Shown: piece after piece, positions 19,484 through 30,751 of the stretch | Position numbering within the stretch: the stretch's first letter is position 1 | Layout of the letters: each line of letters opens with the position of its first letter | The notes under the pieces: generated by a model | Told to the model about the DNA's origin: nothing | What the model saw: the letters and a program-made list of their open reading frames with translations, nothing else | Database searches by the model: none | Position numbers and translations under genes: made by a program | From: Falsirhodobacter sp. 20TX0035 | GTDB taxonomy: Bacteria; Pseudomonadota; Alphaproteobacteria; Rhodobacterales; Rhodobacteraceae | DNA: 64,000 nt | Assembly (NCBI RefSeq): GCF_028307215.1 | Contig: NZ_JAQMHV010000003.1 | Span: 186,001-250,000, forward strand | Direction of reading: 5' to 3'

Positions 19484-20206
19484 GGCCTCAATGATGCCGC
19501 CGAAATCCGCTGCCTTCAGGCTGGCGCCACCCACCAGCGCGCCGTTCACATGCGGGATCGCGAAGATCTCGGCCGCGTTGGACGGTTTCACCGACCCGCC
19601 ATACAGCAGCGCGATCCGGTCGGTGCCGAAGCGGTCTGCCAGTTGCGCGCGCAGGGCCGCGTGAACCTCGGCGATCTGGTCCGTGGTGGGGGTGCGGCCG
19701 GTGCCGATGGCCCAGACGGGCTCATACGCGATGACCAGACAGGCGGGGTCGGTGCCTTCGGGCAGGGAGCCTTCGATCTGCGTCGTGATGATGTCCAGCG
19801 TCCGGCCGCCGTCGCGTTCGGCCTCCGTCTCGCCCACGCAGACGATCGCCTTCAGTCCGGCCGCCTGCGCCGCCGAAACCTTCGCCGCCACGACCGCGTC
19901 GGATTCGGCATGGTTGGCGCGGCGTTCCGAATGCCCTAGGATGACGTAATCCGCTCCGGCCTCGGCCAGCATGGGGGCCGAGATGTCGCCCGTATGCGCC
20001 CCGCTGGCGGCGGCGTGACAATCCTGCCCGCCCACCTTCAGCGCCGTGCCGTGCACCATGGAGGCCAGCCGTGCCAGCAGTGTCGCCGGGGGGCAGATCA
20101 GGACCTCGCATCCGGGGGTGGGGTGGGCGGCCAGCAAGGCCTCGATCTCGGACAGGCTTTCGCCCGTTCCGTTCATCTTCCAGTTTCCGGCTGCCAGTCC
20201 GCGCAT
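19469..20206 (-). CDS. tpiA: Triose-phosphate isomerase
   Basis: Interconverts dihydroxyacetone phosphate and glyceraldehyde 3-phosphate in glycolysis and gluconeogenesis. 245 residues beginning MRGLAAGNWKMNG with the catalytic Lys. The His electrophile is in ILGHSERR, the catalytic Glu in AYEPVWAIGTG, and the phosphate loop in LLYGGSVKP. The start ATG 20206 has GGAGG upstream; an upstream in-frame extension lacks family sequence. It is monocistronic and converges with the deacetylase gene. Confidence 0.97.
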   Translation of the reverse strand: MRGLAAGNWKMNGTGESLSEIEALLAAHPTPGCEVLICPPATLLARLASMVHGTALKVGGQDCHAAASGAHTGDISAPMLAEAGADYVILGHSERRANHAESDAVVAAKVSAAQAAGLKAIVCVGETEAERDGGRTLDIITTQIEGSLPEGTDPACLVIAYEPVWAIGTGRTPTTDQIAEVHAALRAQLADRFGTDRIALLYGGSVKPSNAAEIFAIPHVNGALVGGASLKAADFGGIIEALSAA

Positions 20207-20262
20207 GTGTCCTCCGTTCGCTTTGAAACCCAAGCTAGGGCCAAGGCGGGGCGGGGGAAACC

Positions 20263-20610
20263 CTATTCGCGGAACTTCACCGATTCCCCGCAACCGCAGG
20301 CGTCCACGACGTTCGGGTTGCGGAACTTGAACCCGGACTCCAGCAACGAGGTCTCGTAGTCGATCTCGGTCCCGAACAGGAACATCTGGGCCATGGGCGC
20401 GATCATCACGCGGGCGCCGTCCTGTTCCACCGTCTCGTCCATGGGGTTCACGTCGGACACGTAGTCCATCGTGTATTCCATGCCCGCGCAGCCGCCCTTC
20501 TTCACGCCGATGCGCAACCCGGCCGAGTTCTGCTTGGTCATCAGCCGCGCGATCTGCTTCGCCGCCGCCGGCGTGATGCTGACGGCCTGTTTTCCGGGGA
20601 TCGAGAACAT
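20263..20610 (-). CDS. HesB/IscA family iron-sulfur assembly protein
   Basis: 115-residue A-type carrier (SufA/ErpA/IscA family) that delivers Fe-S clusters to apo-enzymes. The three cluster cysteines are in GGCAG and in the C-terminal CGCG, followed by ESVKF. AAGGAGG stands 5 bases before ATG 20610. It lies 10 bases after the DUF59 gene on the same strand, an arrangement seen at the end of SUF clusters. Whether it is SufA or ErpA cannot be decided from sequence alone. Confidence 0.92.
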   Translation of the reverse strand: MFSIPGKQAVSITPAAAKQIARLMTKQNSAGLRIGVKKGGCAGMEYTMDYVSDVNPMDETVEQDGARVMIAPMAQMFLFGTEIDYETSLLESGFKFRNPNVVDACGCGESVKFRE

Positions 20611-20620
20611 GGATGCCTCC

Positions 20621-20974
20621 TTACATGAAGCCGAGTTCGAGCCGCGCCTCGTCCGACATCATCTCCATCCCCCAGGGGGGATCGAAGGTCATGCCGACAT
20701 TGACGTGCTTGACGCCGGGCAGGGGTTCGATCGCCTCGGCGACCCAGCCCGGCATCTCGCCGGCCACGGGGCAGCCGGGGGCGGTCAGAGTCATCAGCAC
20801 CTCGACCTCGTTCTGGTCGTTGATGTCGATGGTATAGACGAGGCCGAGGTCGTAGATGTTCACCGGGATCTCCGGATCATAGACCGTGCGGCAGGCGTCC
20901 ACGACCTGTTCGTAAAGCGGATGCTCGGTCGAGGACGGCTTGATGAGGGGGTTGCCTTCGGCGGTGTCGGTCAT
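20621..20974 (-). CDS. sufT: SUF-system DUF59/SufT-like Fe-S maturation protein
   Basis: 117 residues, the MIP18/DUF59 fold: YDPEIPVNIYDLGLVY, then LTAPGCPV (conserved Cys) and a TFDPPWG segment near the end. In alphaproteobacteria this gene sits with suf or A-type carrier genes and assists Fe-S maturation; PaaD-like proteins share the domain, but no phenylacetate genes are present. The start is ATG 20974, with GGATC upstream. The extra N-terminal frame back to 21025 would overlap dtd and is rejected. The HesB gene follows after 10 bases. Confidence 0.88.
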   Translation of the reverse strand: MTDTAEGNPLIKPSSTEHPLYEQVVDACRTVYDPEIPVNIYDLGLVYTIDINDQNEVEVLMTLTAPGCPVAGEMPGWVAEAIEPLPGVKHVNVGMTFDPPWGMEMMSDEARLELGFM

Positions 20975-21014
20975 GGCGGGATCCTTTGTTGCGCCGAATA
21001 TAGGTATCCGCGCC

Positions 21015-21449
21015 CTAGGCCTCAACCCAGATCGTGACGGGACCGGAATTGACCAGCGCCACCTGCATGTCGGCGCCGAAGCGGCCGGTCTGCACGGGGA
21101 AGTCCCTTGCCATCACCGCCGTGAAGTGGTCGTAAAGGCGCAGGCCCGTGTCGGCCGGGGCGGCGGCGGAAAAACCGGGGCGGGTGCCGCGGGTGGTGTC
21201 GGCCGCCAGTGTGAACTGGCTGACGATCAGCGCGGCCCCGCCCGTGTCCTTCAGCGACCGGTTCATCTTCCCCGCCTCGTCCCGGAAGATGCGCAGCTTG
21301 CCGATCTTCGCGGCCAGCGCCTCCGCGTTCGCCTCCGCGTCGCCCCCCATCGCGCAGACGAGGATGAGGAGACCGGGCCCGATCCGCCCGATCACCTCCC
21401 CCTCCACCGTGACCGAGGCTTCGGTCACGCGTTGCAGCAGCGCCTTCAC
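21015..21449 (-). CDS. dtd: D-aminoacyl-tRNA deacylase
   Basis: 144-residue homodimeric proofreading enzyme that hydrolyses D-aminoacyl-tRNA (E. coli 145). It begins [13 protein letters not shown] and carries the SQFTL motif and the Gly-cisPro loop NSGPVT; the first position is the expected Asn. The start is GTG 21449, which overlaps the TGA of the upstream sugar kinase (GTGA), so translation is probably coupled. Confidence 0.96.
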   Translation of the reverse strand: MKALLQRVTEASVTVEGEVIGRIGPGLLILVCAMGGDAEANAEALAAKIGKLRIFRDEAGKMNRSLKDTGGAALIVSQFTLAADTTRGTRPGFSAAAPADTGLRLYDHFTAVMARDFPVQTGRFGADMQVALVNSGPVTIWVEA

Positions 21450-22345
21450 AACTCGGACGCCCAGGGCGGGTTCGCCCCGGCGCGCGACACGGTGACGGCC
21501 GCGGCGCGGGTGCCCAGGCCTAGGGCGGTGTCCAGCAGATCGTCCGACCAGTCGGCGCCCTTCACCAGCGCGCCGGCCTGTTCCAGCGCGGCCAGAACGC
21601 CCGCGTTGAAGGTGTCACCCGCGCCCACCGTATCGGCCACGGTCACCTTGGGGGCGGCCACGAACCGTTCCTGCGTGGCCGTCAGCGCCCGCGCGCCCCG
21701 CGCCCCTTCGGTCAGCAGGACCAGCTTCGGCCCTTTCGCCAGCAGCCTCTTCGCCAGCGCCACCGGATCGCCCTGACCTTCCAGCCAGTGCAGATCCTCG
21801 TCCGAGATCTTGATGATGTCGGCCATGACGATCATCCGGCCGATCCGGTCGCGGTAGCGCGCGGGGTCGGTGATGAAGCCGGGGCGGATGTTCGGGTCCA
21901 GCATGGTGACGCACGACGCGGCTTCCCGCTCCATCAGCGTGGCGTAGGTGTCGGCCGCGGGTTCGGACACAAGGGAAATGCCGCCGAAGAACAGCGTCGA
22001 GACGTCGGCGGGCAGGGCGGGCAGATCTTCGGGCGCCAGAAGGCGGCCGGCGGTGTTCTCGTCATAGAAGGCATAGCTGGCCTGCCCGTTGGTCAGGGTC
22101 ACGAAGGCCAGCGTAGTGGGGCGGTTCGAGCGGGCGCAGAACGCCGTGTCGACCTTAGAAGCTTCCAGCGCGGCCGACAGGCGTGCGCCGAACAGGTCGT
22201 TCGACAGGCCCGAAAAGAAGCCCGCCGGGGCCCCGAGGCGCCCGAGCGCCACCGCCGTGTTGAAGACCGCCCCGCCGGCGTGGGGCATGAACCCCTCGCC
22301 CTCGGGCAGCATGTCGATCAGCGCTTCGCCGCAACACAGGATCAT
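21446..22345 (-). CDS. PfkB family carbohydrate kinase (fructokinase-like)
   Basis: 299-residue ribokinase-superfamily enzyme. The N-terminal [14 protein letters not shown] and [15 protein letters not shown] define the substrate side. The C-terminal [12 protein letters not shown] supplies the anion hole and catalytic Asp. Sequence style is closest to bacterial fructokinases, but 2-keto-3-deoxygluconate or other sugar substrates cannot be excluded. It overlaps dtd by 4 bases, forming a two-gene unit; no sugar transporter is adjacent. Confidence 0.88.
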   Translation of the reverse strand: MILCCGEALIDMLPEGEGFMPHAGGAVFNTAVALGRLGAPAGFFSGLSNDLFGARLSAALEASKVDTAFCARSNRPTTLAFVTLTNGQASYAFYDENTAGRLLAPEDLPALPADVSTLFFGGISLVSEPAADTYATLMEREAASCVTMLDPNIRPGFITDPARYRDRIGRMIVMADIIKISDEDLHWLEGQGDPVALAKRLLAKGPKLVLLTEGARGARALTATQERFVAAPKVTVADTVGAGDTFNAGVLAALEQAGALVKGADWSDDLLDTALGLGTRAAAVTVSRAGANPPWASEL

Positions 22346-22489
22346 GGACCGGTTTCCTCCGCAAATGTCGCGCGGACCCTAGCGCCCGGCCGCGCGCCGC
22401 GCAATCGGGTGCCCGCGCGCCACCGGATGCCGCGCCGCGATGGACGTGGGCGTGATCGTCACATCGCCGCCTTGCGCGCAATCGCATGG

Positions 22490-22518
22490 TTGACAGACGG
22501 GCGCGGATCGCAGATATA
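22490..22518 (+). promoter_or_regulatory. Promoter of rplU-rpmA
   Basis: A perfect -35 TTGACA (22490-22495), a 17-base spacer and GATATA (22513-22518) form a good housekeeping promoter. It lies about 110 bases before the rplU start. Confidence 0.6.
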
Positions 22519-22630
22519 GCGGCGGTCTGGCCCCCTTTGGGTGTTCAGGCCATTTCGCATTGGCGCTGTCCGAAGGTATCTAACGCCGGGAAACCGGGAC
22601 CAAAGGGCGCGGAACAAGAAGGAAAGACCC

Positions 22631-23020
22631 ATGTTCGCGGTCCTCAAGACGGGCGGCAAGCAATACACCGTCCGCGCAGGCGACATCCTGCGCGTCGAGA
22701 AGCTTGCAGCCGAAGCTGGTGAAAAGATCCAGTTCAACGACATTCTCATGGTTGGTGGCGACGAACCCACGATCGGCGTGCCCTTCGTGGCCGGCGCCGC
22801 CGTGCAGGCCGAAGTCATCGCCCAGATTAAGGGCGAGAAGGTCATCCACTACGTCAAGCGTCGCCGGAAGCACTCCTCGCAGCGCACGAAAGGCCACCGC
22901 CAGCACCTGACGCTGCTGCGCGTGACCGACGTGCTGGCTTCGGGCGCCGATGCAACGGACGTGAAGGCAGCGACCGGCACCGCCGACGCCCGCCGCACGG
23001 CCCACGAGACGAAGGAGTAA
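22631..23020 (+). CDS. rplU: 50S ribosomal protein L21
   Basis: 129 residues starting MFAVLKTGGKQYTVRAGD, with the KRRRKHSSQRTKGHRQHLTL rRNA-binding stretch near 75-95. The protein carries a C-terminal extension of ~25 residues (ATDVKAATGTADARRTAHET) beyond the E. coli length of 103, common in alphaproteobacteria. AAGGAAAG precedes ATG 22631. It forms an operon with rpmA, 6 bases downstream. Confidence 0.98.
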   Translation: MFAVLKTGGKQYTVRAGDILRVEKLAAEAGEKIQFNDILMVGGDEPTIGVPFVAGAAVQAEVIAQIKGEKVIHYVKRRRKHSSQRTKGHRQHLTLLRVTDVLASGADATDVKAATGTADARRTAHETKE

Positions 23021-23026
23021 TCCCTC

Positions 23027-23296
23027 ATGGCACACAAGAAAGCAGGCGGCTCGTCCCGCAACGGCCGCGACTCTGCCGGACGTCGTCTTGGCGTGAAGCT
23101 CTATGGCGGCCAGGCCGTCATCTCGGGCAACATCATCGTCCGCCAGCGCGGCACCACTTGGTTCCCGGGTGAGGGCGTCGGCATGGGCAAGGACCACACG
23201 ATCTTCGCCGTGCGCGAAGGCCACGTGAAGTTCTCGAAAGGCCTCAAGGGCCGCACCTTCATTTCGGTCCTCCCGGTGGCGGAGGCCGCCGAGTAA
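23027..23296 (+). CDS. rpmA: 50S ribosomal protein L27
   Basis: 89 residues beginning [16 protein letters not shown], the flexible arm that reaches the peptidyl-transferase centre, followed by [21 protein letters not shown] and [11 protein letters not shown]. No cleavable N-terminal extension is present, unlike Firmicutes. Second gene of the rplU operon, followed by a terminator at 23325. Confidence 0.98.
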   Translation: MAHKKAGGSSRNGRDSAGRRLGVKLYGGQAVISGNIIVRQRGTTWFPGEGVGMGKDHTIFAVREGHVKFSKGLKGRTFISVLPVAEAAE

Positions 23297-23324
23297 GCCG
23301 AACCGCAAGGTTGCATGCAACAGG

Positions 23325-23351
23325 GGGATCGGCGCGCAGCCGGTCCCTTTT
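23325..23351 (+). terminator. Terminator of rplU-rpmA
   Basis: GGGATCGGC (23325-23333) pairs with GCCGGTCCC (23339-23347) through nine pairs including one G-U, loop GCGCA, then TTTT. A separate 12-base palindrome GTTGCATGCAAC lies just before it at 23310-23321. Confidence 0.75.
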
Positions 23352-23369
23352 CGCGTTGGAGATCCCGCC

Positions 23370-23900
23370 ATGACGCTCGACCTCGCGACCCAGATCCCCG
23401 TGATCGAGGCCGAAAGATTCACCCTGCGCCCCGTGCGCCGTTCGGACAGGGGCCTGCTGGGCCATTACGCCGGCGACGAACGCGTGGCCCGCATGACCAC
23501 CCGCATCCCCCACCCGATGCCGCCCGGCGCAATGGAGGCGTTCGTCACCCGCGCGATGAACCCGACCTGCGAAGAGGCGATCTGGGTCATGGACGGTGGC
23601 ACGGACGCCGAGGTTCTGGGCGTCATCAGCCTGAAGAAGATGGACCGCGACCAGTCCGAGATCGGATACTGGGTGGCGCCCGCCTTCTGGAACACAGGCC
23701 TCGCCTCGGGCGCGGTGGCGGCGCTGATCGGGGCGAACCCGCTGGGCAACACCGCCATCTTCGGGTCGGTCTTCCAGGACAATCCGGGGTCGGCCAAGGT
23801 TCTGACCAACAACGGCTTCGCGTATCTGGGCGACGCCGAGACGTTCTCGGTCGCGCGCAACGCCCATGTCGCGACCTGGACCTATATCCGCAAGCTTTGA
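23370..23900 (+). CDS. GNAT family N-acetyltransferase (RimJ/RimL-like)
   Basis: 176 residues. The N-terminal strand reads ERFTLRPVRRSD, the core has VLGVISLKK and SEIGYWVAPAFWNTGLASGAV (acetyl-CoA pyrophosphate region), and the C-terminal part has NPGSAKVLTNNGFAYLGD. This is the acetyltransferase_3 type that often modifies N-termini or small amines; the substrate is unknown. It sits between rpmA and obgE, as in many Rhodobacterales, 67 bases before obgE. Confidence 0.9.
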   Translation: MTLDLATQIPVIEAERFTLRPVRRSDRGLLGHYAGDERVARMTTRIPHPMPPGAMEAFVTRAMNPTCEEAIWVMDGGTDAEVLGVISLKKMDRDQSEIGYWVAPAFWNTGLASGAVAALIGANPLGNTAIFGSVFQDNPGSAKVLTNNGFAYLGDAETFSVARNAHVATWTYIRKL

Positions 23901-23943
23901 CGGCGCGGGGTTGAGCCTGCGCCCGATTTTCCTTATCGCCTGA

Positions 23944-26096
<2,153 letters not shown>

Positions 26097-26106
26097 GGAG
26101 GATCGG

Positions 26107-27363
26107 ATGGACAGCGTGAACGTGACGGATCTGATGCGGGCGATCGGCGCAAGGGCGCGGGCGGCGGCGGCGGAACTGGCGTTTGCGCCGCCAGACGCCA
26201 AGCGCGACGCACTGCGCGCCGCGGCCGAGGCGATCCATGCCGCGCGGGCCACCATCCTGGACGCGAACGCCGCCGACGTGGCGGCGGCGCGGGACCGCGG
26301 CATCTCCGGCGCGTTCCTGGACCGTCTGGTGCTGGATGACGCCCGCATCGACGGCATCGTGGAGGCGTTGCGCGCCATCGCCGATCAGGACGATCCCGTG
26401 GGGCAGGTCATCGCCGAATGGGACCGGCCGAACGGGCTGCGCATCCGCCGGGTGCGCACGCCCCTAGGCGTGGTGGGCGTGATCTACGAAAGCCGCCCCA
26501 ACGTCACCGCCGATGCGGGCGCGCTGTGCCTGAAGGCCGGGAACGCCGTGATCCTGCGCGGTGGCAGCGAAAGCGCGAAATCCTCAGCCGCGATTCACGC
26601 CTGCCTTCAGGACGGGTTGCGCGCCGCCGGTCTGCCCATTGACGCCATCCAGCTGATCCCCACGCAGGACCGCGAGGCCGTGGCCGAGATGCTGCGGATG
26701 ACGGACTTCATCGACGTGATCGTTCCCCGCGGCGGCAAGGGCCTTGTCGGCCTTGTGCAGCGCGAGGCGCGGGTGCCGGTCTTCGCCCATCTGGAAGGGA
26801 TCAACCACGTCTATGTCGGCGCCTCCGCCGATCCGGCCATGGCCGAGGCCGTGGTGGTCAACGCCAAGGCGCGCCGGGTGGGCGTGTGCGGCGCGGCCGA
26901 ATGCCTGCTGATCGATCGCGGCTATGCCCAAGCGCCCGCGCTGATCAAGGCACTGCAGGACGCGGGCGTGGAGGTGCGGGCCGAGGGCGATCTCGCGACG
27001 CTCCCGAACGTCGTCACCGCCACCGAGGACGATTTCGGGCAGGAATTCCTGGCCCCCGTCATCGCCGTCCGCCAGGTGGGGGGCGTGGACGGTGCCATCG
27101 AGCACATCCGTCGCTTCGGCTCGGGCCACACCGACGCCGTGGTGACCGAAGATGCGGCCGTGGTCGACCGTTTCTTCCAGCGCCTCGATTCGGCGATTCT
27201 GCTGCACAACGCGTCCACCCAGTTCGCGGATGGGGGGGAGTTCGGGATGGGCGGCGAGATCGGCATCGCCACCGGCAAGATGCACGCCCGCGGCCCCGTG
27301 GGGGCCGAGCAGCTGACCAGCTTCAAGTATCTGGTCAGCGGTCAGGGCACGATCCGGCCCTAG
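26107..27363 (+). CDS. proA: Glutamate-5-semialdehyde dehydrogenase
   Basis: Reduces gamma-glutamyl phosphate to the semialdehyde, second step of proline synthesis. 418 residues (E. coli 417). Landmarks are [31 protein letters not shown] and the catalytic Cys in [21 protein letters not shown] precedes ATG 26107. Its TAG stop overlaps the stop of the convergent chpT in the palindrome CTAG (27360-27363). Confidence 0.97.
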   Translation: MDSVNVTDLMRAIGARARAAAAELAFAPPDAKRDALRAAAEAIHAARATILDANAADVAAARDRGISGAFLDRLVLDDARIDGIVEALRAIADQDDPVGQVIAEWDRPNGLRIRRVRTPLGVVGVIYESRPNVTADAGALCLKAGNAVILRGGSESAKSSAAIHACLQDGLRAAGLPIDAIQLIPTQDREAVAEMLRMTDFIDVIVPRGGKGLVGLVQREARVPVFAHLEGINHVYVGASADPAMAEAVVVNAKARRVGVCGAAECLLIDRGYAQAPALIKALQDAGVEVRAEGDLATLPNVVTATEDDFGQEFLAPVIAVRQVGGVDGAIEHIRRFGSGHTDAVVTEDAAVVDRFFQRLDSAILLHNASTQFADGGEFGMGGEIGIATGKMHARGPVGAEQLTSFKYLVSGQGTIRP

Positions 27364-27932
27364 TAGCTCAGGTGGATCGAGGTCTCGGTGATCTCGATCC
27401 GCGGGGTGCCGCCGGCGGCGCGGATTTCTTCGGCCGCCAGAGCGAAGTGGATGTGGCTGGCGGTTACGTCCTGCGACTGACCGGTCAGGATCGCCCATTG
27501 CGGGGCCGCGTCGCGCAGGCGCCGCGCCTCGGCGCGCAGGCTGCGGGCGCCGTCCACCGTGATGGTGCCGCCGAAGGCCATCGCCGTCTCCAGGCACTGG
27601 ATCAGCAGGAACAGGGTCTTCGTCTCGGCCCGCGTCAGGTCCTGCGGCACGGCCCAGTCCACCGTCACGCGTCCGGCCATGTCGGCCAGGATCTCCCGCA
27701 CCTCGGCCCGGCCCACGGTCTGGGCGGCCGACACGCCGAAGGCCACGCGGAAGAAGCGCACCCGCGCGTTCGCCTGCGCGACGGAGGAGGCGATCAGCTC
27801 CATCTCGGGCGATTGGGGGGTGCCGGACATGGCCAGCAGCTCCACCCCGTTGCCGATGGCGGCGATCGGGCCGATAAGGTCGTGGCAGATGCGCGAACCG
27901 ATCAGGGCGGCAAGGTCGGGTCGGTCAGTCAT
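27360..27932 (-). CDS. chpT: Histidine phosphotransferase ChpT
   Basis: 190 residues. The DHp-like region contains [20 protein letters not shown], where the His-Asp pair is the phosphate site. The rest is a degenerate HATPase-like domain without ATP-binding motifs. In Caulobacter and Rhodobacterales ChpT relays phosphate from CckA to CtrA and CpdR. The start ATG 27932 has GGAG upstream; the longer frame to 28061 would run through the divergent DUF3553 gene and is rejected. Confidence 0.85.
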   Translation of the reverse strand: MTDRPDLAALIGSRICHDLIGPIAAIGNGVELLAMSGTPQSPEMELIASSVAQANARVRFFRVAFGVSAAQTVGRAEVREILADMAGRVTVDWAVPQDLTRAETKTLFLLIQCLETAMAFGGTITVDGARSLRAEARRLRDAAPQWAILTGQSQDVTASHIHFALAAEEIRAAGGTPRIEITETSIHLSY

Positions 27933-27947
27933 GGAAGGCTCCGCGAG

Positions 27948-28121
27948 ATGAATGAGATACTTGAACCCGGCATGTTGGTGCGTCATCCATCGCAGCCGGA
28001 CTGGGGGCTGGGACAGGTGCAGTCGAGGATCGGAAACAGGATCACGGTCAACTTCGAACATGCCGGCAAGGTGGTGATCGACGGGCGGGAGGTGTTCCTC
28101 CTGGCCGTCTTCGACCGGTGA
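27948..28121 (+). CDS. DUF3553 domain protein
   Basis: 57 residues from ATG 27948: MNEILEPGMLVRHPSQPDWG, then LGQVQS, RITVNFEHAGKVVIDG and a hydrophobic end. It matches the small DUF3553 family, which looks like a Tudor/SH3-type barrel and is widespread in alphaproteobacteria. The function is unknown. GGAAGG at 27933-27938 serves as its ribosome site and directly abuts the divergent chpT start, with only 15 bases between the two start codons. Confidence 0.8.
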   Translation: MNEILEPGMLVRHPSQPDWGLGQVQSRIGNRITVNFEHAGKVVIDGREVFLLAVFDR

Positions 28122-28197
28122 TCCGGGCGTAACCCATGGTCGCCTCCGGGATCAAGCGCGATTGCAAATGCGCGCCGCTTTGGCTACCGCTGCGCGC

Positions 28198-28992
28198 ATG
28201 AACACCGATCCGCACCTGACCCTGCGCCTTGCGCGCGACGACCGCGACCTGATGGCGGCGCAGCGCCTGCGCTACCGCGTCTTCATTCAGGAACTGGGCG
28301 GCGACGGCAATCTGGTCGATCACGACCGGCGGCTGGAACGGGACCGGTTCGATCCGTTCTTCGACCACCTGATCCTTGTGGACGAACGCCGTGACGCGGC
28401 CACGCTGGACGACGTGATCGGCGTCTACCGCCTGCTGCCGGGCGACAAGGCCGGGGCGGCCGGGGGATTTTACTCCGAGGGCGAATACGATCTGGACCCG
28501 TTGCGCCGCACCGGCCGCCGGCTAGTGGAACTGGGACGGTCCTGCGTGGACGCCGAACATCGCGGCGGCATGGCCATGATGTATCTGTGGAACGGCCTCT
28601 CCGAATACGTGCTGGAGCGGGGGATCGAGATCCTGTTCGGCCCTGCGAGCTTTCATGGCACGGACACGGCCCGCCTGGCGCAGGCCCTGTCCTTCCTGCA
28701 CCACCATCACCTTGCTCCGCCGGAACTGCGGGTGACGGCGCGCGAGGCGTCTTGCCAGCCGATGGATCTTCTGGCGGCCGATCAGGTGGATCGGAAAGCG
28801 GCGTTGCAGGACATTCCGCCGCTGATCAAGGCCTACCTGCGCCTTGGCGGCTGCGTGGGCGATGGGGCCTGGATCGACCACGCCTTCAACACGACGGATG
28901 TGTGCCTTGTCATGGACACAGCGCAGATGGCGTCGAAATACAAAGATTTCTACGGACGCAAGGTGACGGGCCATGACTTGGCGGGGAGATGA
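28198..28992 (+). CDS. olsB: Ornithine acyl-ACP N-acyltransferase
   Basis: 264-residue GNAT-fold acyltransferase that makes lyso-ornithine lipid from ornithine and 3-hydroxyacyl-ACP. Landmarks: LRLARDDRDLMAAQRLRYRVF, DHLILVD, VYRLLPGD, ELGRSCVDAEHRGG and YLRLGGCVGDGAWIDHAFNT. ATG 28198 gives the usual N-terminus, though the ribosome site is poor; TTG 28162 would add 12 residues. It overlaps olsA by 20 bases, the standard olsBA order. Confidence 0.9.
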   Translation: MNTDPHLTLRLARDDRDLMAAQRLRYRVFIQELGGDGNLVDHDRRLERDRFDPFFDHLILVDERRDAATLDDVIGVYRLLPGDKAGAAGGFYSEGEYDLDPLRRTGRRLVELGRSCVDAEHRGGMAMMYLWNGLSEYVLERGIEILFGPASFHGTDTARLAQALSFLHHHHLAPPELRVTAREASCQPMDLLAADQVDRKAALQDIPPLIKAYLRLGGCVGDGAWIDHAFNTTDVCLVMDTAQMASKYKDFYGRKVTGHDLAGR

Positions 28993-29797
28993 ATTCCACC
29001 CCGAGCACATCGGCGCGGCCGGCTGGCTGCGCCTGATCTGGCGCGCGCCGATCCTGCTGCTGATCAACTTCGGCTGCCTGATCCTGCTGTGCCTGCTCCG
29101 CCTGATCGAGCGTCCCTTGTTCGGGCTGCGCCGGCCGCTGACGCCGTGGATCACGCAGTTCGTCTGCGTCTCCTCTCTGTGGGTCATGGGGATCCGGCTG
29201 CGCCGCAAGGGCCGTCCCATGCAAGAGCCGGGGGCGCTGGTCGCCAACCACGGAAGCTGGCTGGACATCTACACGCTGAACGCCTGCGCGCGGATCTACT
29301 TCGTGTCGAAGGCCGACGTGGCGCGCTGGCCCGGCATCGGCTGGCTGGCCCGCGCCACGGGCACCGTGTTCATCAACCGCCGTGCCGGAGAGGCACGCGC
29401 CCAGCAGGAGCTGTTCGAGGCCCGCCTGCGCGCCGGTCATCACCTGCTGTTCTTCCCCGAAGGCACCAGCACCGACGGTCAGAGGATTCTTCCTTTCAAG
29501 TCAACGCTCTTCGCGGCGTTCTTCGCGCAGGACCTGAAGGACATCATGTCGATCCAGCCGGTCAGCGTCGTGTATCACGCGCCGCCCGGCAAGGATCCGC
29601 GCTTCCACGGCTGGTGGGGCGGCATGCCGTTCGGCCCGCATTTCAAGCAGATGATGGGCGCGCCGGGTGGCGGGGCGGTGGACGTGATCTTCCACGACCC
29701 GATCCGCGTTTCCGACATGCCCGACCGCAAGCGGCTGGCCGCCATGGCCGAGGTGGCAGTTCGTGCCGGGCACCCGTCGGGCAAGAATCTGGCCTGA
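28973..29797 (+). CDS. olsA: 1-acyl-glycerol-3-phosphate acyltransferase family, lyso-ornithine lipid O-acyltransferase
   Basis: 274 residues of the PlsC family, completing ornithine lipid synthesis by O-acylation; some Rhodobacter relatives also act as a PlsC. The first ~75 residues have two hydrophobic helices. The catalytic motif NHGSWLD fits HX4D, and FPEGTST is the glycerolipid-binding motif. Translation is probably coupled to olsB. Ornithine lipids replace phospholipids under phosphate limitation, which fits the pst/pho genes in this window. The following 229 bases (29798-30026) hold no recognisable gene. Confidence 0.88.
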   Translation: MTWRGDEFHPEHIGAAGWLRLIWRAPILLLINFGCLILLCLLRLIERPLFGLRRPLTPWITQFVCVSSLWVMGIRLRRKGRPMQEPGALVANHGSWLDIYTLNACARIYFVSKADVARWPGIGWLARATGTVFINRRAGEARAQQELFEARLRAGHHLLFFPEGTSTDGQRILPFKSTLFAAFFAQDLKDIMSIQPVSVVYHAPPGKDPRFHGWWGGMPFGPHFKQMMGAPGGGAVDVIFHDPIRVSDMPDRKRLAAMAEVAVRAGHPSGKNLA

Positions 29798-30026
29798 GGT
29801 TCCGACGTTCGGCGACCTCCCGCCCCGCGGGCCCGACTTAAAGGGATGGATCGCAGGGAAAGAAGCGGAGACCGATGCCTGGTGTCCGTCAGGGGGACTC
29901 CGGCCTCAGGTTCAAGCGCGGCGGATATTGCACGTCCCAGTCGCGTCGAAGACAGGGGCAACAGCATTGCCCCAGCCGCGGTTCGATCTGCGCCAAGCGC
30001 CCGCGGGCGGGCACCCGGCGTAAGGT

Positions 30027-30647
30027 TCAGCGCATCGCGGCGGTCAGCGCCTTCAGGGCCGCCACCGGATCTTCCGCCGACCAGATCTCCTCGCTCAGCC
30101 CGAAGAAGTCGGTGTGCGGCGCAAGGGCGCGGATCAGGTCGGGCGTCAGCCCGCCTTCGGCCACGACCGGCACCTCGATCATCTCGGACCACCAGGTGAA
30201 CAGCTCCAGATCCGCCACCGTGCCGTCGCCCAAGGGCGTGGCGCTGACCGGGCCGAAGGCGACGTAATCGGCGCCCGCCTCGGCCGCCGCCATGCCGTCA
30301 TGGCGGGTGGTGCCGCAGAAGGCGCCGATGATCGCGTCGGCGCCCAGATCCTTGCGCAGGGCGCGGACGGTCTTGCCGCCATGGGGCAGGTGGACGCCGT
30401 CGAGGCCCAGACGCTCCACCATGCCCGCGTGCTTTTCGATCACGATGGCGACGTCGCGGGCGTGGCACACCTCGCGCAGGGTGTCGGCGGCGCGGGACAG
30501 GCGATCCTCGTCCCGGATGGCGAAGGCCAGCCGCAGACAGGCGATGTCGGCGCTGTCCAGCACCCGCGCCAGGCGGTCGGGGAACACGTCGGCGTCGAAT
30601 TCGGGCGGAGTGATGAGATAGATCTGCGGATGCTCGGCGTCGGCCAT
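30027..30647 (-). CDS. Thiamine phosphate synthase-like (ThiE/TenI) protein
   Basis: 206-residue TIM barrel. IYLITPPEF opens the protein; DGVHLPHG, GAFCGTTRHDGMAAAEAGADYVAFGPV and EGGLTPD match the ThiE/TenI phosphate and substrate loops. The usual ThiE GQ/DxP motif is altered (HLPHG), so it may not be the main thiamine enzyme. AGGAG precedes ATG 30647. It is divergent from trmJ and no other thi gene is nearby. Confidence 0.85.
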   Translation of the reverse strand: MADAEHPQIYLITPPEFDADVFPDRLARVLDSADIACLRLAFAIRDEDRLSRAADTLREVCHARDVAIVIEKHAGMVERLGLDGVHLPHGGKTVRALRKDLGADAIIGAFCGTTRHDGMAAAEAGADYVAFGPVSATPLGDGTVADLELFTWWSEMIEVPVVAEGGLTPDLIRALAPHTDFFGLSEEIWSAEDPVAALKALTAAMR

Positions 30648-30751
30648 CTTCGGGCTCCTGTTTCGGGTTTCGTGTCCCATAGCGCAGTTCGGAATGGTTG
30701 TCATCACGGCCCGGCGGGCGTAACAGACGCGGCGTCAGACACAGGTGCCCC

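Noticed and set aside
28122-28197. Weak inverted repeat around GATCC/GGATC before olsB
   Set aside because: Only five to six base pairs with a long spacer, expected by chance in GC-rich DNA.
29798-30026. Possible gene or RNA after olsA
   Set aside because: No frame has family-like content, and the short hairpins lack T-runs.
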